Source: Clostridia bacterium
GTDB lineage: Bacteria; Bacillota; Clostridia; Christensenellales; UBA1242
Direction: 5' to 3'
Length of the DNA stretch: 9,326 bases
NCBI GenBank assembly: GCA_017537515.1
Contig: JAFYKO010000015.1
Location: forward strand, 1 to 9,326
Shown piece by piece: positions 1 to 6,057 of this stretch (positions are counted from its first letter, which is position 1; the number at the start of each line of letters is the position of its first letter). The notes beneath the pieces were generated by a model, which was given only the letters and a program-made list of their open reading frames with translations, did not search any database and had not been told where the DNA came from. A program made the translations under genes and the position numbers.

Positions 1-822
1 AGGAAGCACACCTGAACCGTTTACACGAACAGGGATATAAGTGCTTTGTCCGCCATACATTTTTCTGCCTTTAACTTGTTTTGCGTATTGAACTGGAATT
101 CGACGTTCTGCGAGGTCCATAATTACAATAAACACAAAGATAAGAAGAAGGGCTGCTACAAAAATGAGCAAATTCCAAAGGTAGTCAATGTTTGAACCAA
201 CAGATGTAATTGCACTCAAAATTGCACTTGCTGCACTACTTAAAATACCTACGAAAATAAGGAGTGACATACCGTTACCGATGCCGAGGTCTGTGATTCT
301 TTCACCAAGCCAAACGGTAAACATACCACCTGCTGTAAGGATGACAACGACCATCACACCAGCAAGCCATGTAGGAGAACCTGTCCAGAACAAGTCTGCT
401 GTAAGGTTTTCCGTACCGAAGCCCACAACAATACCGATTGCTTGGGCGAATGATAGGATAAGAGCTATCCAACGTGTAATATAGTTAATTTTCTTTCTGC
501 CTTCTTCACCACCTTCTTTTGAAAGTTTTTCGAGGGCAGGGATTGCGATTGTCATCAACTGAATGATGATTGACGCTGTAATGTAAGGTGAAACACCCAG
601 TGCGAGAATCGCACCATTGTAAAGTGCGCCACCACTAACTGCACTTAAAAGTGCAAGGAATGAATTGCCGTCTGAACCAGCGATTTCTTGGAATATGCTA
701 ATGTCTATGCCCGGAAGCGGAATCCAACAACCTAAACGATAAATAAACAATAAAAGAAGAGTTAGCAATAACTTATTTCTAACTTCCTTTTGTTTAAATG
801 CGTTGACAATAGTCTTAAACAT
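1..822 (-). CDS. secY: Protein translocase subunit SecY (N-terminal 274 residues; 3' end beyond window)
   Basis: SecY is the ten-helix membrane channel of the Sec translocon, working with SecE and SecG, with SecA for secretion and with ribosomes for membrane insertion. The frame is open for 274 codons and is cut by the window edge; complete SecY is about 430 residues. Visible parts: TM1 about residues 16-34, ending IPLPGID; the plug and TM2 region about 55-92 with SGGALYNGAILALGVSPYIT; TM3 about 115-135; TM4 about 153-170; the TM5 signature ITDLGIGNGMSLLIF at 176-190; TM6 about 213-234; then the cytosolic TM6/7 loop with AERRIPVQYAKQ and YGGQSTYIPVRVN. The cut falls just before TM7. The ATG at 822 lies 2 nt after the rplO stop and is preceded by GAGGTGAT inside the end of rplO, which suggests coupled translation. 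It is the only non-ribosomal gene here and its position after rplO is standard. Apart from the cut it looks intact. Confidence 0.97.
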   Translation of the reverse strand, partial: MFKTIVNAFKQKEVRNKLLLTLLLLFIYRLGCWIPLPGIDISIFQEIAGSDGNSFLALLSAVSGGALYNGAILALGVSPYITASIIIQLMTIAIPALEKLSKEGGEEGRKKINYITRWIALILSFAQAIGIVVGFGTENLTADLFWTGSPTWLAGVMVVVILTAGGMFTVWLGERITDLGIGNGMSLLIFVGILSSAASAILSAITSVGSNIDYLWNLLIFVAALLLIFVFIVIMDLAERRIPVQYAKQVKGRKMYGGQSTYIPVRVNGSGVLP

Positions 823-824
823 TA

Positions 825-1265
825 TTAAATCACCTCAACTTTTCCGCCGGCTTTTTCAATTTTTTCAATAGCTGACTTAGTAAACTTAGATGCCTGAACG
901 GTTAATGGTTTTGTTAACGTACCGTTGCCTAAAACTTTAAGCCCATAAGGTTCTCTCTTGCCAACGATGCGAATCGCATACAAAAGTTCTTCTGTTACTA
1001 CAGTGTTTGGTTCAAGGTCTTCAAGGTCGCCAACGTTTACAACGCTGTTAACCTTAGCAAACTTTTTGTTATTGAACCCACGAATTGCCAATTTTCTGAT
1101 TAAAGGCAATTGGCCTCCTTCGAAACCAGGACGAACTGTATTTCTTGCGTGTTGACCTTTGGTGCCACGACCTGAAGTTTTACCAATACCGCTACCGATA
1201 CCACGACCAACTCTAACGTATTTGGTGCGTGCACCTTTTGCAGGTTTCATTGATTGAATTTCCAT
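825..1265 (-). CDS. rplO: 50S ribosomal protein L15
   Basis: L15 is a late-assembling 23S rRNA-binding protein of the large subunit. The 146-residue length is normal for bacteria. The basic, glycine-rich N-terminal arm that threads into rRNA is present: RVGRGIGSGIGKT (18-30), SGRGTKGQ (31-38) and VRPGFEGGQLPL (44-55). It is followed by the globular C-terminal domain, with KVLGNGTLTKPLTVQA (110-125) and a closing KAGGKVEVI. The arm is slightly shorter than in many relatives between GQHAR and VRPGFEGG. The start at 1265 follows TAAGGGAGG at ideal spacing, and that motif includes the rpmD stop codon. The stop is TAA, 2 nt before secY, whose Shine-Dalgarno sequence lies inside this gene. Confidence 0.98.
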   Translation of the reverse strand: MEIQSMKPAKGARTKYVRVGRGIGSGIGKTSGRGTKGQHARNTVRPGFEGGQLPLIRKLAIRGFNNKKFAKVNSVVNVGDLEDLEPNTVVTEELLYAIRIVGKREPYGLKVLGNGTLTKPLTVQASKFTKSAIEKIEKAGGKVEVI

Positions 1266-1276
1266 TTTTTCCTCCC

Positions 1277-1459
1277 TTAAATTTCTTCCACTCTCACAAG
1301 ATGTCGCACATGGAATAAACTTCCACGAATTGACTCGTTATCTGGGAGAATTCTAGTTTGATTTAATTTTTTAAAGCCGAGTGCAGTCATAATCTTGCCT
1401 TGGTTTTTGTTGTAGCCAATAGTGCTACGAATCCAAGTTACTTTCAAACTCTTGCTCAT
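1277..1459 (-). CDS. rpmD: 50S ribosomal protein L30
   Basis: L30 is a small 23S rRNA-binding protein of the large subunit. At 60 residues it is the normal short bacterial form. Family features are LKVTWIRSTIGYNKNQ (5-20), the TALGFKKLNQT stretch (25-35), and PDNESIRGSLFHVRHLVRVE (39-58). The family usually has the sequence SxIGRPxxQ near residue 15; here it is STIGYNKNQ, so the conserved Arg-Pro pair is replaced by Tyr-Asn while the fold-defining residues remain. AAAGGAG lies upstream of the ATG. The 23-nt gap to rpsE is the longest in the window and contains no recognisable signal besides this ribosome binding site. rpmD is missing from some bacterial groups, so its presence is mildly informative about lineage. 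Confidence 0.97.
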   Translation of the reverse strand: MSKSLKVTWIRSTIGYNKNQGKIMTALGFKKLNQTRILPDNESIRGSLFHVRHLVRVEEI

Positions 1460-1482
1460 AATCTCTCCTTTTTAAGTTTTTC

Positions 1483-2100
1483 TTAAATTTCTTCAACTGC
1501 TTTGTTTCTTCTTTGTGCAATTTCTTCTTTTGATTTGATTTTGCTGAGACCGTCAATAGTTGCTTTCACAACATTGATTTTGTTTGTTGAGCCGTGAACT
1601 TTCGTTACGACGTCAGTGATTCCTGCAAGTTCAAGAACTGCTCTTGCACTGCCACCAGCGATGATACCAGTACCTGGTTTTGCTGGCAATAAAAGAATTT
1701 TTGAAGTACCGAATTTACCAGTGATTTCGTGGTTTACGGTGCCATTAATAATGTTGAATTTTTGCATATGTTTGCGAGCAACAGCAGTTGCTTTGTCAAT
1801 TGCTGGTGGAACTTCAGCTGCTTTGCCGATTCCGATGCCAACCTTGCCCTTTCTGTCGCCTACAACAACCATAGCACTAAATCTCATTGTACGTCCGCCT
1901 TTAACAACTTTTGTTACTCTACGAACTGAAACGAGAACTTTGTCGTTGTCGTCTTGACGTTTGCGGTCGTCTCTTTTTCTTCCGTCTTTCTTAAAGTCTT
2001 TTTTAGGTTTTTTGTGGTCAAATGGTTTTTTTTCTGTTTCAGTTTTTTCCACATTAACTGTTGTTTCAACTTTAACTTCTTCTTTAATTTCTTCTGCCAT
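1483..2100 (-). CDS. rpsE: 30S ribosomal protein S5 with long charged N-terminal extension
   Basis: S5 binds 16S rRNA on the back of the small subunit, next to S4 and S8, and influences decoding accuracy and spectinomycin response. The core begins near residue 52. The N-terminal double-stranded RNA-binding-like domain holds RVTKVVKGGRTMRFSAMVVV (61-80) and GDRKGKVGIGIGKAAEVP (81-98). The C-terminal domain holds HEITGKFGTSKILLLPA (124-140), PGTGIIAGG (142-150) and RAVLELAGITDVVTK (153-167). The VKGGR loop where spectinomycin-resistance changes fall in other bacteria is intact. The protein is 205 residues against about 165 in typical relatives. The excess is the first roughly 50 residues: an acidic half (1-23) followed by a strongly basic half (25-49). 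The start at 2100 is supported by TAGGAGG at proper spacing, which shares bases with the rplR stop; no later ATG has comparable support before the core. Confidence 0.97.
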   Translation of the reverse strand: MAEEIKEEVKVETTVNVEKTETEKKPFDHKKPKKDFKKDGRKRDDRKRQDDNDKVLVSVRRVTKVVKGGRTMRFSAMVVVGDRKGKVGIGIGKAAEVPPAIDKATAVARKHMQKFNIINGTVNHEITGKFGTSKILLLPAKPGTGIIAGGSARAVLELAGITDVVTKVHGSTNKINVVKATIDGLSKIKSKEEIAQRRNKAVEEI

Positions 2101-2104
2101 AATT

Positions 2105-2111
2105 CCTCCTA
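2105..2111 (-). promoter_or_regulatory. Fused stop/Shine-Dalgarno TAGGAGG, rplR to rpsE
   Basis: The rplR stop TAG (2109-2111) begins the TAGGAGG motif, four bases before the rpsE ATG at 2100. It also supports the long form of S5, since it is the only strong site upstream of the S5 core. Confidence 0.85.
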
Positions 2112-2477
2112 AAACCTCAACCCAGCTTCTCTGGCGCCATCTGCAAGTGCTTTAACTCTGCCTGTAAACAAATATCCACCACGATCGAAAACGATTTCGG
2201 TTATTCCTTTTGCGATTGCCTTTTCAGCTACTGCTTTGCCAACAACTTTGGCTTGTTCAGATTTTGACAATTTTTCAAGAGATTTTGCCAAATCTTTGTC
2301 TTTTGTTGATGCACTAACAAGTGTTACACCTTTTGTGTCATCAATGATTTGTGCGTAAATTTCGTTTAAGCTACGGTAAACATTAAGTCTAGGTCTTTCA
2401 GTTGTGCCAGAAACTTTTCTTCTAACTCTTTTATGACGAATGACTCTTTCTTTGTTTTTATCTGTTTTAATAATCAT
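2109..2477 (-). CDS. rplR: 50S ribosomal protein L18
   Basis: L18 binds 5S rRNA and, with L5, anchors it to the central protuberance of the large subunit. The 122-residue length is normal. Seen in order: a basic N-terminal tail (residues 3-23), the core entry TTERPRLNVYRSLNEIYAQI (25-44), a lysine-rich middle helix (60-90) and the C-terminal signature VFDRGGYLFTGRVKALADGA (96-115) ending in REAGLRF. The start is ATG preceded by AAAGGAG. The stop TAG at 2109-2111 is also the first part of the rpsE ribosome binding site (TAGGAGG). Confidence 0.98.
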   Translation of the reverse strand: MIIKTDKNKERVIRHKRVRRKVSGTTERPRLNVYRSLNEIYAQIIDDTKGVTLVSASTKDKDLAKSLEKLSKSEQAKVVGKAVAEKAIAKGITEIVFDRGGYLFTGRVKALADGAREAGLRF

Positions 2478-2496
2478 AATTTTCTCCTTTCACCTA

Positions 2497-3048
2497 CTAC
2501 TTCTTCCCTTTTCCGGCAGCTTTTCCGACTTTACGTACAACACGTTCGCCTTTGTATTTGATACCATATTCATGGTATGGCTCAACCTTTCTAAGGCTTC
2601 TGATTTTGGCAGCGACTTGTCCAACAAGTTGTTTGTCGATACCTGAAACTTTAATTTCAGTTGCTGTTGGGCATTCAAAAGCAACGCCTTCTTCTGCTTC
2701 AACTTCAACTGGGTGTGAAAGACCAAGATTCATAACAAGCTTGTTGCCTTGAACTTGGGCTTTATAACCAACACCGTTTATAACGAGTTCTTTAACGAAC
2801 CCTTGTGAAACACCTTCCACCATATTGGCAATAAGTGCACGATACAATCCGTGCTTTGCTCTAATAGTGCCGATATCAGAATCACGAGTCAAATTTACAA
2901 CGTTTTCGTTTTTATTGATTGTGATAGCTTTATCAACTTCTTGTGTCAAAGTGCCTTTTGGACCTTTAACAGTAACAACGTTTTCTGGTGAAACGGTAAG
3001 TTCAACGCCTGCTGGCAATACGATTTCTTTTTTACCTATTCTTGACAT
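2497..3048 (-). CDS. rplF: 50S ribosomal protein L6
   Basis: L6 binds 23S rRNA near the sarcin-ricin loop and the factor-binding site of the large subunit. From the ATG at 3048 it is 183 residues and begins MSRIGKKEI, the near-universal L6 start; GGGAGG sits immediately upstream. An in-frame ATG at 3069 would add seven residues and overlap rpsH, so it is rejected. The two repeated L6 domains are visible: the first holds VTVKGPKGTL (26-35), the second VINGVGYKAQVQGNKLVMNL (89-108), LSHPVEVE (110-117), GIDKQLVGQVAAKIRSLR (136-153) and the EPY turn (156-158). The usual PYKGKGI motif reads PYHEYGI (157-163). The gene ends in two consecutive TAG codons. Confidence 0.97.
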   Translation of the reverse strand: MSRIGKKEIVLPAGVELTVSPENVVTVKGPKGTLTQEVDKAITINKNENVVNLTRDSDIGTIRAKHGLYRALIANMVEGVSQGFVKELVINGVGYKAQVQGNKLVMNLGLSHPVEVEAEEGVAFECPTATEIKVSGIDKQLVGQVAAKIRSLRKVEPYHEYGIKYKGERVVRKVGKAAGKGKK

Positions 3049-3053
3049 TTTTT

Positions 3054-3059
3054 CCTCCC
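3054..3059 (-). promoter_or_regulatory. Shine-Dalgarno GGGAGG deciding the rplF start
   Basis: On the minus strand GGGAGG stands five bases before the ATG at 3048. The alternative in-frame ATG at 3069 lies upstream of this site and inside rpsH, so this ribosome binding site fixes the L6 start at MSRIGKK. Confidence 0.9.
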
Positions 3060-3062
3060 ATT

Positions 3063-3458
3063 TTACCAAACGTAAGCAAGCACTTCACCGCCAACATTGA
3101 GTTCACGTGCTTTCTTGTTTGTAATAATTCCTTTGTTTGTACTAATAATTGCAATACCCAAGCCACTGATAACTTTTGGAAGATTATCGCTACTTGCATA
3201 AATTCTCAAACCTGGCTTAGAAATTCTTTTAAGACCTTGAATTGCGTTGTCGCCACCATTCACATATTTTAATACGATATTGATGTCTTTGAACTTTCCG
3301 TTTTCAACAACATTAACTGCTGAAATATAGCCTTCTTCTTCAAGAATTTTTGCGATAGTTAATTTTTCTTTTGAGAGAGAAACATTAACTTCTGGATGTT
3401 TTGCAATAATTGCATTTCTAATTCTTGTTAGCATATCTGCTATTGGATCTGTAACCAT
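3063..3458 (-). CDS. rpsH: 30S ribosomal protein S8
   Basis: S8 is a primary 16S rRNA-binding protein needed for assembly of the central domain of the small subunit. In E. coli it also represses the spc operon by binding the rplE mRNA; whether that applies here cannot be judged by eye. The 131-residue length is normal. Family motifs: TDPIADMLTRIRNA at 3-16, the KPGLRIYA strand at 81-88, LPKVISGLGIAIISTNKG at 93-110, and the C-terminus VGGEVLAYVW at 122-131. The RNA-contacting STSxG motif reads STNKG, with Asn for the second Ser. The start follows TAGGAGG, which includes the rpsN stop. Confidence 0.98.
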   Translation of the reverse strand: MVTDPIADMLTRIRNAIIAKHPEVNVSLSKEKLTIAKILEEEGYISAVNVVENGKFKDINIVLKYVNGGDNAIQGLKRISKPGLRIYASSDNLPKVISGLGIAIISTNKGIITNKKARELNVGGEVLAYVW

Positions 3459-3464
3459 AATTTT

Positions 3465-3471
3465 CCTCCTA
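3465..3471 (-). promoter_or_regulatory. Fused stop/Shine-Dalgarno TAGGAGG, rpsN to rpsH
   Basis: The rpsN stop TAG (3469-3471) begins the TAGGAGG motif, six bases before the rpsH ATG at 3458. Confidence 0.85.
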
Positions 3472-3654
3472 CCAACTTGACTTCTTTACGCCAGGGATTT
3501 CGCCTTTGCTGGCGAGCTCTCTGAAGCAAATTCTGCAAATTCCATATTTTTTTAACACTGCGTGTGGTCTGCCACAGATTTTACAACGGGTGTATTCTCT
3601 AGTAGCAAATTTTTGTTTACCTTTTTGTTTTTCAACTAATGCTTTTCTTGCCAT
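3469..3654 (-). CDS. rpsN: 30S ribosomal protein S14, zinc-binding short form
   Basis: S14 binds the 3' domain of 16S rRNA in the head of the small subunit, near S3 and S19. At 61 residues this is the short type Z (often called rpsZ or rpsN1) rather than the roughly 100-residue zinc-free type. A complete zinc site is visible: C24-x2-C27 and C40-x2-C43. The flanking sequence YTRCKICGRPHAVLKKYGIC and the end IPGVKKSSW are typical. This cysteine-containing form is the usual spc-operon copy in Firmicutes and implies that zinc supply matters for ribosome assembly; many such genomes keep a zinc-free paralogue elsewhere. The start at 3654 follows TAAGGGGG, which contains the rplE stop. Confidence 0.98.
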   Translation of the reverse strand: MARKALVEKQKGKQKFATREYTRCKICGRPHAVLKKYGICRICFRELASKGEIPGVKKSSW

Positions 3655-3663
3655 ACTTCCCCC

Positions 3664-4209
3664 TTATTTTCTGAAAGGCAAACCAAGTGCCTTTAAAAGT
3701 GCTTTCGCTTCTGCATCAGTTTTTGCTGTTGTAACAAAATTGATGTCAAAACCACGAATCACGTCGACTTTATCATAAATAATTTCTGGGAAAATCAATT
3801 GTTCTTTGATTCCCATAGAGTAATTTCCTCGTTTATCAAAAGATTTTTCTGAAATTCCTCTGAAGTCTCTAACACGAGGGAGTGCTATTGAGATGAGTCT
3901 GTCTACAAATTCATACATCTTGATACCACGAAGTGTTACTCTTGCACCAATCTTCATATTTTCTCTAAGTTTGAAGTTTGAGATAGCTTTCTTTGCATAT
4001 GTTGGCACAGCTTTTTGACCAGCGATAAGAGACAATTCGTCAACTGCGATGTTGAAACTTTTTGAGTTGTCTTTAACACTGCCAAGACCCATATTTAGGG
4101 TAACTTTAACGAGCTTTGGAACTTCGTTAATGTTTTTATAGCCAAACTCTTTCATAAGTGCTGGAACAACTTCAGACTTATACATTTCTTTTAGTCTATT
4201 TTCTGCCAT
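3664..4209 (-). CDS. rplE: 50S ribosomal protein L5
   Basis: L5 binds 5S rRNA and forms part of the central protuberance, contacting P-site tRNA and bridging to S13. The 181-residue length is typical. Features: VPKLVKVTLNMGLGSVKDN (30-48), the AGQKAVPTYAKKAI stretch (63-76), the FKLRENMKIGARVTLRG run (79-95), the hallmark RLISIALPRVRDFRG (104-118), GNYSMGIKEQLIFPEI (128-143) and the end GLPFRK. All conserved blocks are intact. The start at 4209 is supported by TAAAGGAG, which includes the rplX stop. In E. coli the 5' end of rplE mRNA holds the S8 repressor site; I could not assign an equivalent hairpin here. Confidence 0.98.
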   Translation of the reverse strand: MAENRLKEMYKSEVVPALMKEFGYKNINEVPKLVKVTLNMGLGSVKDNSKSFNIAVDELSLIAGQKAVPTYAKKAISNFKLRENMKIGARVTLRGIKMYEFVDRLISIALPRVRDFRGISEKSFDKRGNYSMGIKEQLIFPEIIYDKVDVIRGFDINFVTTAKTDAEAKALLKALGLPFRK

Positions 4210-4220
4210 AACTTTCTCCT

Positions 4221-4748
4221 TTATTTCCCTCTGTTGGTACTACGACGAGCAGTTGCTGTGCTTGCCTTAGCACTTTCTTTTTTTACTTTTGTTGAAGCTG
4301 TTGAAGTTGTTTTAGCAGTTGTTGCTTTTTTGGTTGTTGTTTTCTTTTCTGCCTTAACTTCTTTTGCTTCAGTTTTTGTTTCTACGGCTTCTTTCTTTTT
4401 TGCTTCTTTCTTGCTTGCTTTGACATAATCTTTATCAAGACTTACGCCACATTTTTTGCAAACACGAACTTTTTTGCCGTTGATTTCTTGATGTGCAACT
4501 CTCGTTGCTTTACCGCATGCTGAACAATATAGCATAAGGTTTGAAATGTCAACTGGAGCTGGGCGTTTGATAATTCCGCCTTTGTCCTTTTGACTTCTTG
4601 GTTTTTGATGTTTTGTGATTATATTAACGCCTTCAACAACCGCTCTTTTTGCTTGACGGTCGATGTTTGTGATTTTACCGCTTTTGCCTTTATCTTTTCC
4701 TGAGATAACAACAACTGTATCTCCTACTTTCAAATTTAATTTTGTCAT
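4221..4748 (-). CDS. rplX: 50S ribosomal protein L24 with zinc ribbon and long Lys/Ala/Thr-rich C-terminal tail
   Basis: L24 initiates large-subunit assembly by binding 23S rRNA near its 5' end, and lies beside the polypeptide exit. The N-terminal KOW-type barrel is clear: LKVGDTVVVISGKDKGKSGK (6-25), then VEGVNIITKHQKP (38-50). A zinc ribbon follows, C75-x2-C78 and C97-x2-C100, with the typical GKKVRVCKKCG between. Bacterial L24 normally ends near here at about 100-105 residues, but this protein runs to 175. Residues 106-175 form a low-complexity tail almost free of hydrophobic residues: first Lys/Glu-rich, then Lys/Thr/Ala/Ser-rich, ending RRSTNRGK. No frameshift or internal stop is seen, and the frame runs cleanly to a TAA inside the rplE ribosome binding site. 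Start support is TAAGGAG. Confidence 0.97.
   Translation of the reverse strand: MTKLNLKVGDTVVVISGKDKGKSGKITNIDRQAKRAVVEGVNIITKHQKPRSQKDKGGIIKRPAPVDISNLMLYCSACGKATRVAHQEINGKKVRVCKKCGVSLDKDYVKASKKEAKKKEAVETKTEAKEVKAEKKTTTKKATTAKTTSTASTKVKKESAKASTATARRSTNRGK
4288..4350 (-). repeat. Low-complexity coding tract in the rplX tail, with an imperfect 9-nt tandem repeat
   Basis: On the plus strand GTTGAAGCT at 4291-4299 is followed directly by GTTGAAGTT at 4300-4308, then by further TTG-rich sequence to about 4350. In the coding strand this gives repeated Ser/Thr/Ala codons of the L24 tail (around residues 135-155). Such tracts are prone to slippage, so tail length may vary between strains; that is inference. 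Confidence 0.5.
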
Positions 4749-4760
4749 AGTTTATTCTCC

Positions 4761-5129
4761 TTAAATTACCTCAGGGGCGAGAGAAATGATTTTGTTGTAT
4801 CCTTTATCTCTAAGTTCCCTAGCGATAGGCCCAAAGATACGAGTACCTTTAGGTTGTTTTTGGTTATCAATAATCACTGCTGCGTTGTCATCAAAACGAA
4901 TATGTGAACCGTCTGGTCTGCGGAGTCCTTTTACTGAGCGAACTACAACTGCCTTAACGACATCACCTTTCTTTACCATTCCACCAGGAATAGCACTCTT
5001 CACTGACGCCACTATAATATCGCAAATGTTTCCACTTCTTCTAAAAGAACCACCAAGAACACGAATGCACATAATTTTCTTCGCACCTGTATTGTCTGCT
5101 ACTTTTAGCATTGTTTGTGGTTGAATCAT
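4761..5129 (-). CDS. rplN: 50S ribosomal protein L14
   Basis: L14 binds 23S rRNA at the subunit interface, next to L19, and forms an intersubunit bridge with 16S rRNA; it is also the docking site for the silencing factor RsfS in many bacteria. The 122-residue length is exactly typical. Motifs: KVADNTGAKKIMCIRVLGGS (9-28), IPGGMVKKGDVVKAVVVR (47-64), RRPDGSHIRFDDNAAVII (70-87), GTRIFGPIARELRDK (95-109) and the end ISLAPEVI. It is the first gene of the spc unit in E. coli, but only 15-16 nt separate it from rpsQ and these contain just the GGGAGG ribosome binding site, so no separate promoter is evident. Confidence 0.98.
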   Translation of the reverse strand: MIQPQTMLKVADNTGAKKIMCIRVLGGSFRRSGNICDIIVASVKSAIPGGMVKKGDVVKAVVVRSVKGLRRPDGSHIRFDDNAAVIIDNQKQPKGTRIFGPIARELRDKGYNKIISLAPEVI

Positions 5130-5145
5130 TTATTTTTTCCTCCCA

Positions 5146-5412
5146 TTATTTCGCTTTTTCGACTATTTCAACAAGTCTATAATATTTATCTTTGCTCAAA
5201 TGACGAGTTTCCATAATAAGAACGGTGTCGCCCATTTGTGCTTGATTGTTTTCGTCATGTACTTTGAACTTGTTGGTTTTCTTAACAAATTTTTTGTAAA
5301 GTGGATGTTTTAAGCGTGAAACAACGGCTACGATTATGGTCTTATCCATTTTGCCAGCACTTACAACAACACCTGTTTTTGTAGGTCTATTTTTTCTAAT
5401 TTCTTTTTCCAT
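5146..5412 (-). CDS. rpsQ: 30S ribosomal protein S17
   Basis: S17 is a primary 16S rRNA-binding protein of OB-fold type, needed for assembly of the body of the small subunit. The 88-residue length is typical. Diagnostic segments: TGVVVSAGKMDKTIIVAV (13-30), HPLYKKFVKKTNKFKVHDE (36-54), and GDTVLIMETRHLSKDKYYRL (61-80) followed by VEIVEKA. The start at 5412 is preceded by TAAGGAG, which carries the rpmC stop codon. The gene is the last of the S10 operon in E. coli; here it runs on directly into rplN. Confidence 0.98.
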   Translation of the reverse strand: MEKEIRKNRPTKTGVVVSAGKMDKTIIVAVVSRLKHPLYKKFVKKTNKFKVHDENNQAQMGDTVLIMETRHLSKDKYYRLVEIVEKAK

Positions 5413-5422
5413 AACTCACTCC

Positions 5423-5632
5423 TTATGCCCTTGCCTCAGTGGCTTTCAATTCTCTTTCTCTTATCAAAGTTTTAATTCTTGCAATTTCTTTTTTAGCATT
5501 TTTGATACTTGAGTTGTTTGGCAAGTTTCCTGTTGCCAATGAAAATCTCAAATTAAACAATTCGGCTTGAAGGTCATTAAGTCTTTTTCTAAGGTCTTCA
5601 GTAGATAAGCTTTTGATTTCTTCTTTTTTCAT
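5423..5632 (-). CDS. rpmC: 50S ribosomal protein L29
   Basis: L29 is a two-helix hairpin protein at the polypeptide exit, next to L23, and contributes to the docking surface for chaperones and targeting factors. At 69 residues the length is normal. It starts MKKEEIKSLSTEDLRKRLND (1-20), continues LQAELFNLRFSLATGNLPN (21-39) with the family core, and ends in a second, strongly charged helix with KKEIARIKTLIRERE (47-61). Both halves have heptad-like hydrophobic spacing. The start codon overlaps the rplP stop by one base (TAATG) with AGGAGG placed upstream inside rplP, which suggests translational coupling. Confidence 0.97.
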   Translation of the reverse strand: MKKEEIKSLSTEDLRKRLNDLQAELFNLRFSLATGNLPNNSSIKNAKKEIARIKTLIRERELKATEARA

Positions 5633-6057
5633 TATTCTTTAGCCTCCTGTGTTTCTCTTGAAATGAATTTTGTTTTGCAAGGAAGTTTGTGTGAAGCAAG
5701 TCTAAACGCTTCACGAGCCACAGCTTCTGTAACTCCGTTTAATTCAAACAAAATTCTTCCTGGTTTGATAACTGCAACCCAAAATTCTGGTGAACCTTTA
5801 CCTGAACCCATACGAGTTTCAGCAGGTTTTTTTGTAACAGGTTTGTCTGGGAAAATTTTAATCCAAACTTTACCTGTTCTTTTTGTATATCTTGTCATAG
5901 CAATTCTGGCTGCTTCAATTTGATTTGCTTTAAGCCAGCAAGGTTCAGTCGCAACAAGACCAAAATCGCCGTAAGCAAGTTTGTTGCCTCTTGTTGCAAC
6001 GCCTTTCATTCTGCCACGATGAACTCTTCTTCTTTTTACTCTCTTTGGCATTAACAT
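5632..6057 (-). CDS. rplP: 50S ribosomal protein L16
   Basis: L16 binds 23S rRNA next to the A site and is needed for tRNA accommodation and late large-subunit assembly. The 141-residue length is typical. Features: MPKRVKRRRVHRGRMKG (3-19), YGDFGLVATEPCWL (29-42), QIEAARIAMTRYTKR (46-60), GKVWIKIFPDKPVTKKPAE (62-80), the RMGSGKG loop (82-88) that reaches the peptidyl transferase centre, and AREAFRLASHKLPCKT (114-129). Arg82 aligns with the arginine hydroxylated in E. coli L16. The ATG at 6057 overlaps the rpsC stop as TAATG and lies nine bases from AAAGGAGG. A second ATG two codons later fits that site less well, and the family often starts ML(M/I)PKR, so 6057 is preferred. Confidence 0.98.
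   Translation of the reverse strand: MLMPKRVKRRRVHRGRMKGVATRGNKLAYGDFGLVATEPCWLKANQIEAARIAMTRYTKRTGKVWIKIFPDKPVTKKPAETRMGSGKGSPEFWVAVIKPGRILFELNGVTEAVAREAFRLASHKLPCKTKFISRETQEAKE

Noticed and set aside
188..484. Plus-strand open frame of 98 residues over secY
   Set aside because: The minus-strand SecY frame is continuous with signature helices; the plus frame is a shadow.
1460..1482. Promoter or small RNA in the largest gap (rpsE-rpmD)
   Set aside because: Only 23 nt are present, holding the rpmD ribosome binding site; no -10/-35 pair or hairpin can be made out.
1616..1957. Plus-strand open frame of 113 residues over rpsE
   Set aside because: It is antisense to the S5 core, whose conservation explains the sequence; the predicted protein has no family features.
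2494..2499. Tandem TAG TAG at the end of rplF as a recoding or regulatory signal
   Set aside because: Double stops are occasionally found in highly expressed genes; nothing around it suggests readthrough or a structured element.
3049..3069. Longer rplF start at the ATG at 3069, adding seven residues
   Set aside because: It overlaps the end of rpsH, lies upstream of the GGGAGG site, and adds residues not seen in L6 proteins, which begin MSRIGK.
4786..5124. Plus-strand open frame of 112 residues over rplN
   Set aside because: It exactly mirrors L14 codons and has no initiation signal.
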